In this document: positions 39,177-49,094 of the stretch, in pieces
Layout of the letters: every line of letters starts with the position of its first letter
Position numbering within the stretch: position 1 is the stretch's first letter
Assembly (NCBI GenBank): GCA_029834535.1
Contig: JAQMWT010000110.1
Coordinates: 1 to 64,000 of the forward strand
Length of the DNA: 64,000 nt
Direction: 5' to 3'
DNA from: Chrysophaeum taylorii
Taxonomy: Eukaryota > Sar > Pelagophyceae > Pelagomonadales > Pelagomonadaceae
Position numbers and translations under genes: made by a program
The notes under the pieces: model-generated
Seen by the model: only the letters and a program-made list of their open reading frames with translations
Databases searched by the model: none
What the model was told of the DNA's origin: nothing

Positions 39177-39843
39177 CTATGACGTGATACCCCAGGATTT
39201 CTGGAGCTGTGTCTTCTTCTTGTCCTTCTTTTCGACCTCCTTGAGCATGCGGTCTTTCCAGTTTGACTTCATAAGCTTGCACGGGCGGTTGCCTAGGATG
39301 AGAAGATGAGACGCGAGAGAGGAGAGAGAAGGTACGTACCGATGTACTTTCCGTTCATCTCGCGGAGCGCCTTAGCGCAGTCGAAGGGATCCATGAAGGA
39401 AACAAAAGCGTAGCCTTTGGTCTTGTTGGTGTGCTTCTGCCTGATGACCTTGGCTCTCACGAGCGAGGGATAGCGGCCAAAGGCGTGGGAGAGGAGCTCG
39501 TCAGTGACCTCGTTCCCGATGTTTCCGACGAAGAGGCGGAAGTCGCCCTCCGGCCACTGGTCGAGGGAGTCGTCGCGCCAGGTGACACCTGCGGTAAAAA
39601 TAACTTGAAGAAGAAGGTATCGAGGGGATTCGCGTGCGTCGTACCTGCCGCGCGACGGATGGCCGTCTTGGAGGCTTTGGGCTTCTGGGGCTTGCGGGCA
39701 GTCTGAGCCTGCGCGATGGCTGCTTGGGCCTGGGCCGCCGCGAGCTTGCGGGCGTCGAAGTTGTAGGCGCTCTGCTGCTTGGCGAACAGGGAGTAGTCTC
39801 CCGAGCGGAACCTCTTGGGCGGCGGCGGTTCCCCCGACGACAT
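39177..39843 (-). CDS. RBM42: RNA-binding protein RBM42 homologue, three exons
   Basis: Exons 39843-39645, 39588-39340 and 39292-39177 are joined by introns of 56 and 47 nt with GTAC donors and CAG/TAG acceptors. The 187-residue product begins MSSGEPPPPKRFRSGDYSLF and then an Ala/Gln/Lys helix. The single RRM is preceded by the RBM42 hallmark TWRDDSLDQWPEGDFRLFVG. The RRM continues with GNEVTDELLSHAFGRYPS, KTKGYAFVSFMDPFD, the tail MNGKYIGNRPCKLMKSNWKD and a lysine-rich end. RBM42 is a spliceosome-associated protein of the tri-snRNP. Both splice junctions restore the conserved sequence exactly. The gene is head to head with SEC24, 77 bp apart. Confidence 0.92.
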
Positions 39844-39920
39844 GCTTCCTACTTCCCCCAAACGCGAGCCTTCTGCCCTGATGTAACAAACAACCCCCCC
39901 CCCCGGGTGGAAATAGGATA
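39844..39920. promoter_or_regulatory. 77-bp bidirectional promoter between RBM42 and SEC24
   Basis: The two ATGs at 39843 (minus) and 39921 (plus) are separated by 77 bp, which must hold both 5' ends. It contains AACAAACAA followed by a run of about eleven C and CGGG. No TATA box is evident. Confidence 0.5.
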
Positions 39921-42900
39921 ATGCAGGGCGACGGACGTCCTCCGCGCGGGGTGTTCGGGTCGGCGCAGTTCGGCGCGCCGCTCGCGGCCCGGGGACCGAT
40001 CGCGCGACCAGCCGAGGCCGGCAGCGCGAGCCCAGTGGCGCAGGCCGGGCCTCCTCCTCCATGCCATTCACCGCCTCGAACGCCGCCCCCCCCGATGGCA
40101 GTGCCGCCGGCTCCGACAAACGGGGGGGCGGCTCCGACAAACGGGCGGGTGGCGGTGCGCGCGCCGAGTCGGTACGCGGCGACGTCGCCGAGTCGGTACG
40201 CGGCGACGTCGCCGCCGCGGTACGCGGCGACGTCGCCGCCGCGGTCGCGGTCGCCGAAGAAGAGTCCGCGGCAGCAACAGAGGATAAATCCGTCACAGAT
40301 GCCGCGACCGAGCGTGGGCGAGGTGGAGGACGGAGACACGGAGCCGGCGCGGCTGGTGACGGGGGGCGAGGAGGGCGAGAGCCCGCGCACGCCGCGGGTC
40401 GCCCCCAAGACGTACCGGCCGTGCCACCCGCGGGACGAAGGCTTGAACGCGGCGCTGGCGCCGGCGCCGCCGCCGCCGTCGTCGAAGTTTATCGCCGTCG
40501 CGGGTACGAACTGCTCGCCCAGGTACGCGCGGTGCACGACCCACAGGATAGCAAGAACTCGGGAGGACCTCGCGGCGACGCAGCTTCCGATGGCGCTGAG
40601 CGCGCAGCCCCTCGCGTCGCGGCGCGACCCGAACGAGCCGCGCGTTCCGGCGGTCGACTGCTCGGACGAGAGCACGCGCAGCGGCGGTCCCCCCCGTTGC
40701 GCGCGGTGCCAGGGGTACGTGAACCCGTACGTGACGTGGTCGCGTTCGAAGAAACGGCACGGCGCCGAGGAGGTGACCGTGTGGACGTGCAACCTGTGCG
40801 GCCACGAGAACCGGTTGGCCGACAAGTGGTACGACGAGCTGCGTCAACGCGACAAAGTCCTCGAGTCGCCGTCGGTCGACTTTATCGTGAACCCGGCGGA
40901 CTACTGCGTGCGGCCCGTCCAGGCCCCCGTGTGCGTCTTGGCGATCGACGCCGCGTGCGCGGGCGTCGTCGCGGGCAAGCTCGTCGTCCGCGACGGACGA
41001 CGACGATACGGGATCGCGCTGTTCGGTGCTTCTGTTTACTTCGCGTTCGCGGCCAAGCCCGCCGCGACAATCGACGAGGTGAACGTCGTCGAGGTGTCGG
41101 ACGTCGACGACCCGTTCTGTCCGCTCGCGCCCGACGCCTGGTTGTGCGGGGCCGACGCGGCGGCCGCGATCCTGAAGCTTTTGCCCGCCCTCGCGGCGGC
41201 GATCGACGCGTCGCGTCAAAACGCGTGCGTCGCCGCCATCGAGGCGGTCGCCGACGGCCTCTCTGAGCGCGGCGGCAAGCTATGTGTCGTGACGTCATCG
41301 GGGCCGACGCGCGGCCTCGGCGCAGATTTTTTTTTCGACGAGTCGACGGACCCCGCCCGAAGCAAAAACAAAAACAAAAATCAAAATCAAAACCAAAATA
41401 AAAACAGAACCCGCGCCACGGCGGCGGCGGCGGCGGCGGGACCGCCTCCTCCCGGGAACTACGAGGAGCTCGCGAAACGATTGTCGTCGCGGCGCGTGAG
41501 CGTCGACGTCTTTTGCATCGACGATCAACCCTCGCGTCTCGACGCCTCGGCCGCGGCGCTCGGGCGGGTGTGCGAGCCGACCGGCGGGAGACTCCGGTAC
41601 CACGCGGCGGCCGACGCGGCCCTCGCCAAGAACCTCGACCTCGCGACCTCGTGGTTATCCGACCGACCGCGCGGCAGCCGGGAGCTCCGGCTGGGTTCGG
41701 CTCATGAGTGCGTTTTCAAGGTGAGGTGTTCGCGCGGCCTCCGCGTCGCGCGATACTACGGCGCGGGGATCGGAGGGGATGTCGTCGAAACCTTCGAGGA
41801 CGCGACGAGGGATTCTGTGGCCTGCGACGCGACGCACGTCGTCGCTTGCGATCTCGAACACGATTCCGCCGACAAGCTCGAGGGCGACGTCGCCTACCTC
41901 CAGCTCGCTCTCCTCTACTCGGACGCTCTCGCGGACAAGCGCGTCGTCCGCGTCCACAATCTAGCCCTCGCCGTCTCCTCGAAACCCTCGGATATATATC
42001 GCTACGCTGACGTCGAGACGGTCTTCGCGACCCTCGTCAAGCGATCGCTTCTTTTGGGGAAAGACGACGTTCCCGCCGGGGCCGAGACGACGCGCCGCGA
42101 CGGCATCAAGCGATGGACCGCGGCGAGGGATTCTCTCGTCGACGACTGCGTCGCCATCCTCCAGAACTACCGCGCGACCTGCGCCCCGCGGTCGCCCTCG
42201 GGACAGCTCATCCTGCCCGAATCGGTCAAACTTCTTCCCCTTCTCTGCCTCGGCGCCCTCAAGGGACCCCTCCTCCGCGACGATTCCTCGCCCGGCCTCC
42301 CCCTCCGCCGAGGATCTCCGAGACAACAACGCCATCCCTTTTCCGTTGAGCGCGCGGCCCTCGTCTCGCGCGCTCTGTCGGCGCCCGTCGACGAAATCGT
42401 CAGACTCGCGTACCCGCGCCTCTACGAGCTCCCGCCCTCGAGCGACGACGACGTCGTCCGTGCCGTCGCCACCACCTCGCACAACCTCGAGCCCGACCGC
42501 GCCTACCTCCTCGACGCCGGCCACGCAATCTTCGTATACGTCGGACCGCGCGTCGACGACGCCCGACGCGACGAGCTCGTCGCCATCTTCTTCGACACCG
42601 ATAGACCAGACTGGCTCCTCGCCGACGACATTGCCTCCATCTACGACGACGATACCTCCGCCGACCTTTCTTGCCGACGCTCCCGCTTTTCGCACACCAC
42701 GCCGGAGGCCGACCGCCTCCGCTCCCTCGTCGCCATGCTCGTCGAGTACCGTTCCTCGTGCCCTCCCCTTCGCCTCGTCCTTCCCCGCGACGGCGACGAC
42801 CCCCGCGACGCCACCTTCCCACCGCGACCGCCAAACCAACACGACGACGACGACGACGCGAACGGCGACCACGCCGACTTCCTCAACCGCCTTGTCGAAG

Positions 42901-42986
42901 ACAAGACGCACTTTGGGGCATCCTACGTCGACTTCCTCTGCTCGGTCCATCGCGAAATCCAGACCCGCATCTCCTCGCGCACCTGA
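39921..42986 (+). CDS. SEC24: COPII coat subunit SEC24
   Basis: The 1021-residue single-exon product is the cargo-binding coat protein for ER-to-Golgi vesicles. After a Pro/Gly/Arg-rich N-terminus (1-180) the zinc finger reads RCARCQGYVNPYVTW to WTCNLCGHENRL (about 258-300, four Cys). It is followed by the vWA-like trunk (VCVLAIDAACAGVVAGKL), a beta-sandwich with ECVFKVRCSRGLRVARYYG, a helical domain (PSGQLILPESVKLLPLLCLG) and a gelsolin domain (YLLDAGHAIFVYVGPRVDD). A low-complexity KNKNQNQNQNKN insert and an Ala/Pro stretch interrupt the trunk near 480-500. The last residues (FGASYVDFLCSVHREIQ) are the conserved SEC24 end. Length is normal for the family. Confidence 0.92.
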   Translation: MQGDGRPPRGVFGSAQFGAPLAARGPIARPAEAGSASPVAQAGPPPPCHSPPRTPPPPMAVPPAPTNGGAAPTNGRVAVRAPSRYAATSPSRYAATSPPRYAATSPPRSRSPKKSPRQQQRINPSQMPRPSVGEVEDGDTEPARLVTGGEEGESPRTPRVAPKTYRPCHPRDEGLNAALAPAPPPPSSKFIAVAGTNCSPRYARCTTHRIARTREDLAATQLPMALSAQPLASRRDPNEPRVPAVDCSDESTRSGGPPRCARCQGYVNPYVTWSRSKKRHGAEEVTVWTCNLCGHENRLADKWYDELRQRDKVLESPSVDFIVNPADYCVRPVQAPVCVLAIDAACAGVVAGKLVVRDGRRRYGIALFGASVYFAFAAKPAATIDEVNVVEVSDVDDPFCPLAPDAWLCGADAAAAILKLLPALAAAIDASRQNACVAAIEAVADGLSERGGKLCVVTSSGPTRGLGADFFFDESTDPARSKNKNKNQNQNQNKNRTRATAAAAAAGPPPPGNYEELAKRLSSRRVSVDVFCIDDQPSRLDASAAALGRVCEPTGGRLRYHAAADAALAKNLDLATSWLSDRPRGSRELRLGSAHECVFKVRCSRGLRVARYYGAGIGGDVVETFEDATRDSVACDATHVVACDLEHDSADKLEGDVAYLQLALLYSDALADKRVVRVHNLALAVSSKPSDIYRYADVETVFATLVKRSLLLGKDDVPAGAETTRRDGIKRWTAARDSLVDDCVAILQNYRATCAPRSPSGQLILPESVKLLPLLCLGALKGPLLRDDSSPGLPLRRGSPRQQRHPFSVERAALVSRALSAPVDEIVRLAYPRLYELPPSSDDDVVRAVATTSHNLEPDRAYLLDAGHAIFVYVGPRVDDARRDELVAIFFDTDRPDWLLADDIASIYDDDTSADLSCRRSRFSHTTPEADRLRSLVAMLVEYRSSCPPLRLVLPRDGDDPRDATFPPRPPNQHDDDDDANGDHADFLNRLVEDKTHFGASYVDFLCSVHREIQTRISSRT

Positions 42987-43270
42987 CCTGACTGACACCC
43001 CCATCATCATCATCATCATCGATGCATCATCATGTCATCACGCGCGTTGTTGCTTTTCGGTTCTTGTTCATTATTCTATAGGCGTGCCGCAGTAGCCCCT
43101 CGGTCTTTCTTGACTCGAGTACGCGACACGGGCGCTTTTTTTGCTCCCTCCCAAGGTGGAAAACTGGTGGGGCTCCCCGGCCGTTTAGTACCACGAACTA
43201 ATTTCGTGTGCCCCTGTGTACAAAGAAGCGGGGGATACGAGGCGGAGAGAGGGAGCTGAGGAGGCAAGAG
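42987..43270. other. Convergent intergenic gap with ATC repeat
   Basis: ATC units lie at about 43001-43020. No gene is seen before the stop of the minus-strand PDZ gene at 43271. Confidence 0.4.
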
Positions 43271-44140
43271 CTAGAAGTTCATCTCGTAGCTCCTGGTGCG
43301 ACCCATTGGGCCGCCGTCGTCATCGTCCTCCTCCTCCTCCTCCTCCTCCTCCTCTTCTCGACGATGGTTTTGCGGGGGCGTCTCGATGATGGGGGCGAGC
43401 ATGTTGGCGGCCTGTCGCTGAATTCTGGCGACTTCAAGTTGCGCGAGGGAGCGCGCGGATCGGCCGGTGATGGGGCAGTAGGTCGTCGGGGAGTCGAGGT
43501 CTTGCCCAGGCGTCTTCGGGGCTCGATCTTGGAGTCTCGTAATCTCGGCCTGCGTTTTTCTCGTTGGTTGCGTCGCGTCACAACGTATAAATTCACCTGG
43601 AGCGCTGCTGTATCACTGGGAGGCGGTCGTCCGCGGCGAAAGTTGAGGGTGACGGGTCTGGGCGCCAAGAGCAGTCTGTCGATAAAGTCGGCGAAGAAGT
43701 CTGTGTTGAGGTGGGCGGGAACGAAGCGCTCCTCGACCGACTTCACGCGCCAGGCGACGAGGGCGTCGCCGACGTCCACTCTATTCGTAGCGGGGCTGTT
43801 AGGCTTCAAGCGGCAGATCACGATTACCCGAGGCCTGCGCTTCATCAACAGCTTGAGCTTGAAAGCCCTTCGGGCTCGCCCTCGTCGAACGTAATCTCGA
43901 CGTCCTCCTGACTCGCGTCGTCGTATGACGTATTAGTCGCTGCTCGTGGAAGAATCATCGCTGGTGCGGACGCCCCGGACTCGGCGCCTCCTGCGGCAAT
44001 GTGCCAGGATCTGTTGCTGGGCGGTCTGCGCCACGAGGCGTCGCTCCCCGGGACTCAGCGCTGGCTTGCGGTAGAAGCGCACGACGTCCGCGCGGACCGA
44101 GTCGATCTTCTCGGGGGTCGAATCATCGTCGAGGACCACG
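43271..44140 (-). CDS. PDZ-domain protein, two or more exons, with a frame break
   Basis: The last exon (43549-43271) ends ARIQRQAANMLAPIIETPP, an acidic Glu/Asp run and MGRTRSYEMNF; it is read after a 47-nt intron (43596-43550, GTGAAT to CGCAG) in phase 0. The exon before it holds a PDZ domain: VEITFDEGEPEGL, then in another frame FKLKLLMKRRPRVIVICRL, NSPATNRVDVGDALVAW and the end LLLAPRPVTLNFRR. The frame change at about 43859-43866 (around cttgaaagcc) needs one base, so this is an indel error or a disabling mutation. The 5' end is unresolved: an ATG at 43958 fits the first PDZ strand, while a coding-looking stretch further up (SPGERRLVAQTAQQQILAHC) lacks an ATG. Confidence 0.55.
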
Positions 44141-44229
44141 TGACGCTAACGGCGTGGGGCGTTTTTTTGCCGGAAAGCCGCGCAACACTCTTCTTCTAGA
44201 AAAAAAGGCTCTGTCGCCAGACATTCATT

Positions 44230-46575
44230 ATGGCCGGTGGTGATTCGTCGTCGGCGCTCGACTTGACGTACGCCAAGCAAGTGCGGCCGTGGCTGGAGCT
44301 CGCCGAGGATCTGCGGGTGCTGTCGCTCGACAGCACGCTCGCCGTGCCGCAGATCTGCGTGATGGGAGACGAGAGCAGCGGCAAGAGCTCGGCCCTCGAG
44401 GCGTTGTCCGGGGTGCCGTTTCCGCGGGGCTCGGGGCTCGTGACGCGGTGTCCCGTGCGGCTCGTGATGCTGCGGTCCGAGGCCACTGGGAAGAACGTGG
44501 TCGGCCGTCGCGTCGATCGAGTCGTCGCCGCACACGATCACGGCCGACTCGCCCGAGGAGCTGACGTCGATTATTTCGAGGCTGACCGATTCCGTGACGC
44601 GCAACTCGAACGGGTTTTCGCGCGAGGCGATCGTCGTGCGGCTGACCTCGGACGAGGCCCCCGATCTGATGGTAGTCGATTTGCCGGGGATCGTGCGGAC
44701 GACGACGGCGGGACAGCAGGCGATGGTCATCGACGAGATCAACGCCATGTTGGGGGAGTGCTTGTCGCAGGAGCGGATGATAATTCTAGCGGTGATCCCG
44801 GCAAAGCAGGATATCGCGACGGTCGATATCCTAGAGCGCGCGCTGCGGGTCGACGCCGAGGGTGAGCGGAAACTCGGCGTGCTCACCAAGCCAGACCTGG
44901 TCGGGCCCGGAAACGAGGAGGAGGTCGTCGCCGTCCTGACCAACGTCCGCAAGCCCCTCAAGCTCGGTTACGTCATGGTGAAGAACCGGAGCCAGGCGTA
45001 GATCAAGCAGGGCATCACCTACGACGAGGCAAGCGCCGACGAGGCGCGTTTTTTCGCGTCGCACGGCGTCTTCTCGAGGATCGACTCGAGGCTCCTGGGG
45101 ACCGAGCGGCTGACGGCGTCGCTGACGACGCTTCTGGTGGCGTGCATCCAGGAGGAGCTCGCGCCCATGAAGCGCCAGGTGGAGATGATGTTGGCGCGCG
45201 TGAGGACCGAGCTCCGCGACATCGCGTCGTTCGGGATGGCCGCGACTCCCGGCGATCGCCAGAAGCTGTTCGTCGCACTCGCGCAAGAATTCATCCGCCA
45301 CCTCAACGACTGCGTGCGCGGCGAGTACCGCGACCGCATCATCGTGGTCAACACGAGCCTCCGCCTCTACACGCGCGCCCTCGTGATTTTCCAGGAGCTC
45401 CAGTCGAAGATCGTTTCCTCGGCGCCGCCGCGCTTCCGCGACGAACACTTCGTCGAGAACCTCGCGCTGCGGATGGAAGCGCTTCGCGGCCGCAAACTCC
45501 CCGGGTTCATGAGTGCCCAGAGCTTCTACATGTTCATTCAGGAATTCATCGACGCCTGGGGCCCGCCGGCAAAGATGGCGGCCGCGCAGACGCGGGCCCT
45601 CGCCAACGAGGTCGTCCGCGACCTGATCGGAAAAATCGCCGCCGCGTATCCCGCGCTCCGCGAGGCCTTCGAGCACACGGGGGCGTCGATCCTCGAACAA
45701 ACCGAGGACGAGGCCGTCAAACTCGTCGAGGGCCTCATCACCCGCGGGAAGGACCCCTTCACCATCAACGACTTCATCCAGGTCCACATCAACAAGCTCA
45801 GGTACGACAGGTTCGAGGCCGCTGTCGAGACGGCCTTCGTCGGCGTTGGCCAAGGCGGCGCTAGCCAACCCGGGGTCCAGGGCGGTTCTTGGGAGGCCAC
45901 CAAGCAGCACGTCGCCATGTCGATCCGAAACTGGTACCGCGATATCCACGGCGTCAGTTCGGCAGCCAACGCCGAGGACGTGTCCGCCATCATCGAGGCC
46001 TACTGGAAGCTCGCGTCCAAGCGCTTCGTCGACAATGCCTGCATGGCAATGCCTGCATGGTCCTCGACGACCGAATCCTCGGGACCCTCTGCGGGAAAAT
46101 TGCAGGAGGCCCTCTATCGCCTCGTCCACGACGACGAGAAGCTCGCGGCCTTCTTCTCGGAGGACGCGACGATCGTCGCCAAGCGCGCCAACCTCGGGAC
46201 CACGCGCGACAAACTCACCAAGGCCAACACCTCCGTGGCCAATATCCAAGGCTCGCGCAAACCCCTCCCCAGCAAGGCCAAGTCGTCCTCCTCAAAAAAT
46301 CAGAACTCGCCCTGCGTCTACGTCAAGATCCAGGCAGGCGCCCAGGGCCTCGGCTTGCAGCTCGCCGACGAGAACGACAAGGTCCTTACCCGCGGCTTCC
46401 GCGCTGGCAGTCTCGCGCAGCAATCCGGCGTCATGCTCGGTGATGTTCTGACAGAGATTAACGGCGAGCCCTCGGCTCCTTCAACGACGTCATCACCACG
46501 CTCAAAGCCAACAAGAATAGGGCGATCACCCGGACGCTCCTCCGCGACCCGCAAGCGACCAACGGCGCACCCTGA
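44230..46575 (+). pseudogene. Dynamin-family GTPase fused to a C-terminal PDZ domain, frame-disrupted
   Basis: The reading starts at the ATG at 44230 with the GTPase P-loop [16 protein letters not shown], then (after a frame change near 44495) [14 protein letters not shown] (G3), LGVLTKPDLVGPG (G4) and VKNRSQ. A TAG at 44999 interrupts the frame exactly where a Glu codon would fit. The stalk and GED follow to about 46060. A PDZ domain comes last (YVKIQAGAQGLGLQL, GSLAQQSGVMLGDVLTEING); its end, SFNDVITTLKANKNRAITRT, is in another frame after a shift near 46465, stopping at 46575. Dynamins sever or remodel membranes; a PDZ appended to one is unusual. With two frameshifts, a nonsense codon and a compensated duplication, the copy is probably dead unless several bases are wrong. 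Confidence 0.75.
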
Positions 46576-46674
46576 TTCAGCACGACGGACGGACGGACGG
46601 ACGGACGGACGGACGTCCTCGCAAAAGAATGTGTCTGGCGGCCCGCCCGCCCGCCCGCCCGCCCGCCCGCCAGC
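46576..46674. repeat. GGAC and GCCC tetranucleotide repeats
   Basis: (GGAC)n at about 46585-46613 and (GCCC)n at about 46638-46672 lie directly after the dynamin-PDZ reading frame. Confidence 0.85.
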
Positions 46675-46930
46675 ATGCCGATGAAGCTTACTGGCAATAG
46701 GCCCGTGAGCCACCGTCAGGCGGCACGAATGTTGGCCGAAGCCTACGGCCAGGCCTCGTGGGACCCCGACAAGCGCGACTACTTGCGTGTTGCCCTTTCG
46801 CCGCTCTACCAGTTCGTCGTCAAGCTCTACGCGATCGAACATGCTACGAGGTTCGCAAGCCGCGAAAAAAAAAAAATCTCGGCAAAGTTGCTAGAGGCCG
46901 AAAAGAAGACCTCCAGCGGTTGCCGTGTGC
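46675..46930 (+). CDS. Uncertain coding segment, possibly a gene interrupted by the Fanzor-like element
   Basis: From the ATG at 46675 the frame reads HRQAARMLAEAYGQASWDPD, YLRVALSPLYQFVVKLYAIE and then a lysine-rich helix (AKLLEAEKKTSS) with protein-like amphipathic pattern for about 80 residues, then loses it. A second lysine-rich segment on the same strand (48592-48724, GKYLSTKRRKIAKECRKSVE, stop TAA) lies beyond the Fanzor-like reading frame. The two could be halves of one gene split by insertion, but this is a guess. A run of twelve A at about 46865 may disturb the frame. Confidence 0.3.
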
Positions 46931-48437
46931 CTTCCACGACCCGTGGACGTGCTGCTTCACAACCCCCCCACAAAAACAGCAGGTCCAGTTGGACCGGTGT
47001 TCGTCGGTGTATGCCGACGAGACGTTGTCGCGCTGGGTGATCTCCTTGGCCACCTGCTTCTCGGGCGCGCTGTCAACGCCGACTTTGATTGCCTGCTTCG
47101 GCCCGAGAAACTTCGCGGCACGGTCGCCGTACCCGAGGCTTACCCGCATTCGCAGCGGCGCGACGCGGTTTGCCACGCCCGCCCGCCACGACTGCTTGCG
47201 CTGGATCAGCGCCATGCTCTGGCGCTTGGACCTGTTGCTGTTCTCGATGATGTTGCCTCGGTCGTGGTTTTTGAGGTACGTCTTGAGCGCGTCGAGCACA
47301 TCCTCCTTTGTCCGGGGGTTGCGGCGCCGCTCGTCGTCGATGTCAATTTCCAACGGCGCTTGCATATCGTCTTTCCGAGCTTCTTGCTCCCTTGCCCAGC
47401 GGCTGTTGCGCCTCCTGACGTGATTCTCGATTCGGGCTTTGTTGCGCATGTCCCTCGCAGAAACCCGCAACGTCGTCCACAAGGCGTTCTGGTCCCGCGG
47501 GTCGCGGAAGTGCGAGCGTATGCGCCGCGATCGACGTCCTTCGGCTCGGGCCTTTTCGTGCAGACGCGCACGTTTCGAGCTGAGCTCGCAATCGGCTCGC
47601 AGGCCAACACCCTCGGCCTTGCCGCGATCGACCACGTGCATGCGGACGGGGTACTTGATTCCCGGATCAATGTCCCCGAAGATGTCGCAGTCGTCGAGGT
47701 TCAAGCCGCCATCGCCGTCCGCTTCCGGCGGTGGCTGTTCGGGCGGCCGGGGTCGCATGGGCGGCTGGAGCAGTGGGCGTCCCAAATGGGGGCGTTGCGC
47801 TGACAGTCGCTCCGCGAGCAACTGGTGTTGCGCGAGTTGCTCGTGCATTGGCGTTCTCGCGCCCGCTCGAGGACTCTCGGACTCGCCGGCGTCGGCGTGC
47901 GTGTCGTCCAAGGCTTCTACTGCCTCCTCGGGCTCTTCTTCGACGGCGACCCCGTCGTCGCTCTCTTGGTCGCCGCTCTCGTGCCCAACGCGACGACGAC
48001 GATCCCTCCGACGACCGACGGGGATCCGGACGCTGATGCCGTCCGTGAAGATAACCTTCTTCATAGTCGGCGCACGGTTTGGGGACTTGTACGCCTTCCG
48101 TAGGTCGTACAGGTCGTCGACGCCAACTGTCGGAAGCGAGTCCAAGTCCACGTCTATGCCCAACCATCTCACTATAAACCGCAAGCCCTCCTGTACGTAC
48201 GATGGCGTCGGTAACGGGCATGTAGCTGTCTTTGTGCCCTCGCATGAGCGGAAACAGGGCGCCCGGGTCGTACGCCTTGGCGATGACCAACGGATCGTTG
48301 GCCGGATCTTCGCCCGCGCTGTCGTCGCCTATAGATTGCTGTCGCGCAGCCACGCGACTGTACTGGAGAATCTCGAGGGTCGCCTTGATTTTCTGCCGCA
48401 GTATACTTCCTACTGCACGTCGTGCCACGTGATGCAT
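46844..48437 (-). pseudogene. Fanzor-like (TnpB-type RuvC) nuclease, frame-disrupted
   Basis: Read from the ATG at 48437, the N-terminal part (KIKATLEILQYSRVAARQQS to VTDAIVRTGG) joins after a one-base shift near 48184 to RFIVRWLGIDVDLDSL. Next comes VIFTDGISVRIPV, matching the TDG-type strand before the RuvC domain of Fanzors. RuvC-I is DIFGDIDPGIKYPVRM (47661-47675 encodes DIDPG). A lysine/arginine-rich helical insert follows, then MRVSLGYGDRAAKF and SSAYTDEHRSNWTCCFCGGV, a typical RuvC-III and zinc-finger start. The second Cys pair and the final catalytic Asp region are not visible, so the C-terminus is lost or shifted. Fanzors are RNA-guided nucleases of eukaryotic transposons. The family call is by motif order only. 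Confidence 0.55.
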
Positions 48438-49094
48438 CGACGCGACGTGCTCGCGTCTCGGATCCTGGCGCAGACTGCTCTCGCGAACGCGACGGTCGTC
48501 CAACGACGCTGGTCGAACACCCAGCGACCACAATCCCACGACACCGACGACGCGCTTCGTGGCGACGGCGACGGAAACGAACCATAAGCCGACGTGAATA
48601 AGGACAAGGGCATCGGGAAATACTTATCGACCAAACGTCGCAAGATTGCCAAAGAATGCAGAAAGTCTGTCGAGGAGGCCTTGGTTGCGAGAGCATCCCG
48701 CCGATCCACCACGGCCGACGCTTAAACAAAAACCCACCTTGCCCGTGCTTCCTTCCTTCCTCAAGCCGCCGCTCTTCCACCATAAATTTACCACGCTCGC
48801 AGGTGCACGACGACGTCAAGTCGACCAGCTCCGGAGCGCAACGCCCCCAAACGTCGTCAAGTCGACCTTAGGAACCACCCGACTAAACCCCTCCTCGGGT
48901 CCTCAAACTAGTAATAGGTAGGTAAATCCCTAAAACCCTGATTATTTGGCCAATTTCATTCTGTAGAGAACGGGTCTTAGTTTCCTTCAATTCAATGACG
49001 GGGCAGTATTCAATCTCCTGCGTACTGCAACGTCAGTCTTCCAATCCGAAACGATCTCCGACGCACCACCAGTCGTGCATCAAACTAACAAGCC
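48438..49094. other. Intergenic, possible Fanzor element end and gene promoter
   Basis: It contains the short plus-strand lysine-rich frame at 48592-48724 and a degenerate GGTTCCTAAGGTCGACTT repeat (reverse, about 48850-48867). Otherwise nothing is supported. The last 150 bp are AT-richer and precede the next ATG. Confidence 0.4.

Noticed and set aside
39293-40825. A single 510-codon minus-strand gene
   Set aside because: Splice junctions show it is RBM42 exons read through introns plus antisense of SEC24.
44831-46249. 472-codon minus-strand frame opposite the dynamin gene
   Set aside because: It is a shadow frame of the dynamin stalk and GED, with no motifs of its own.
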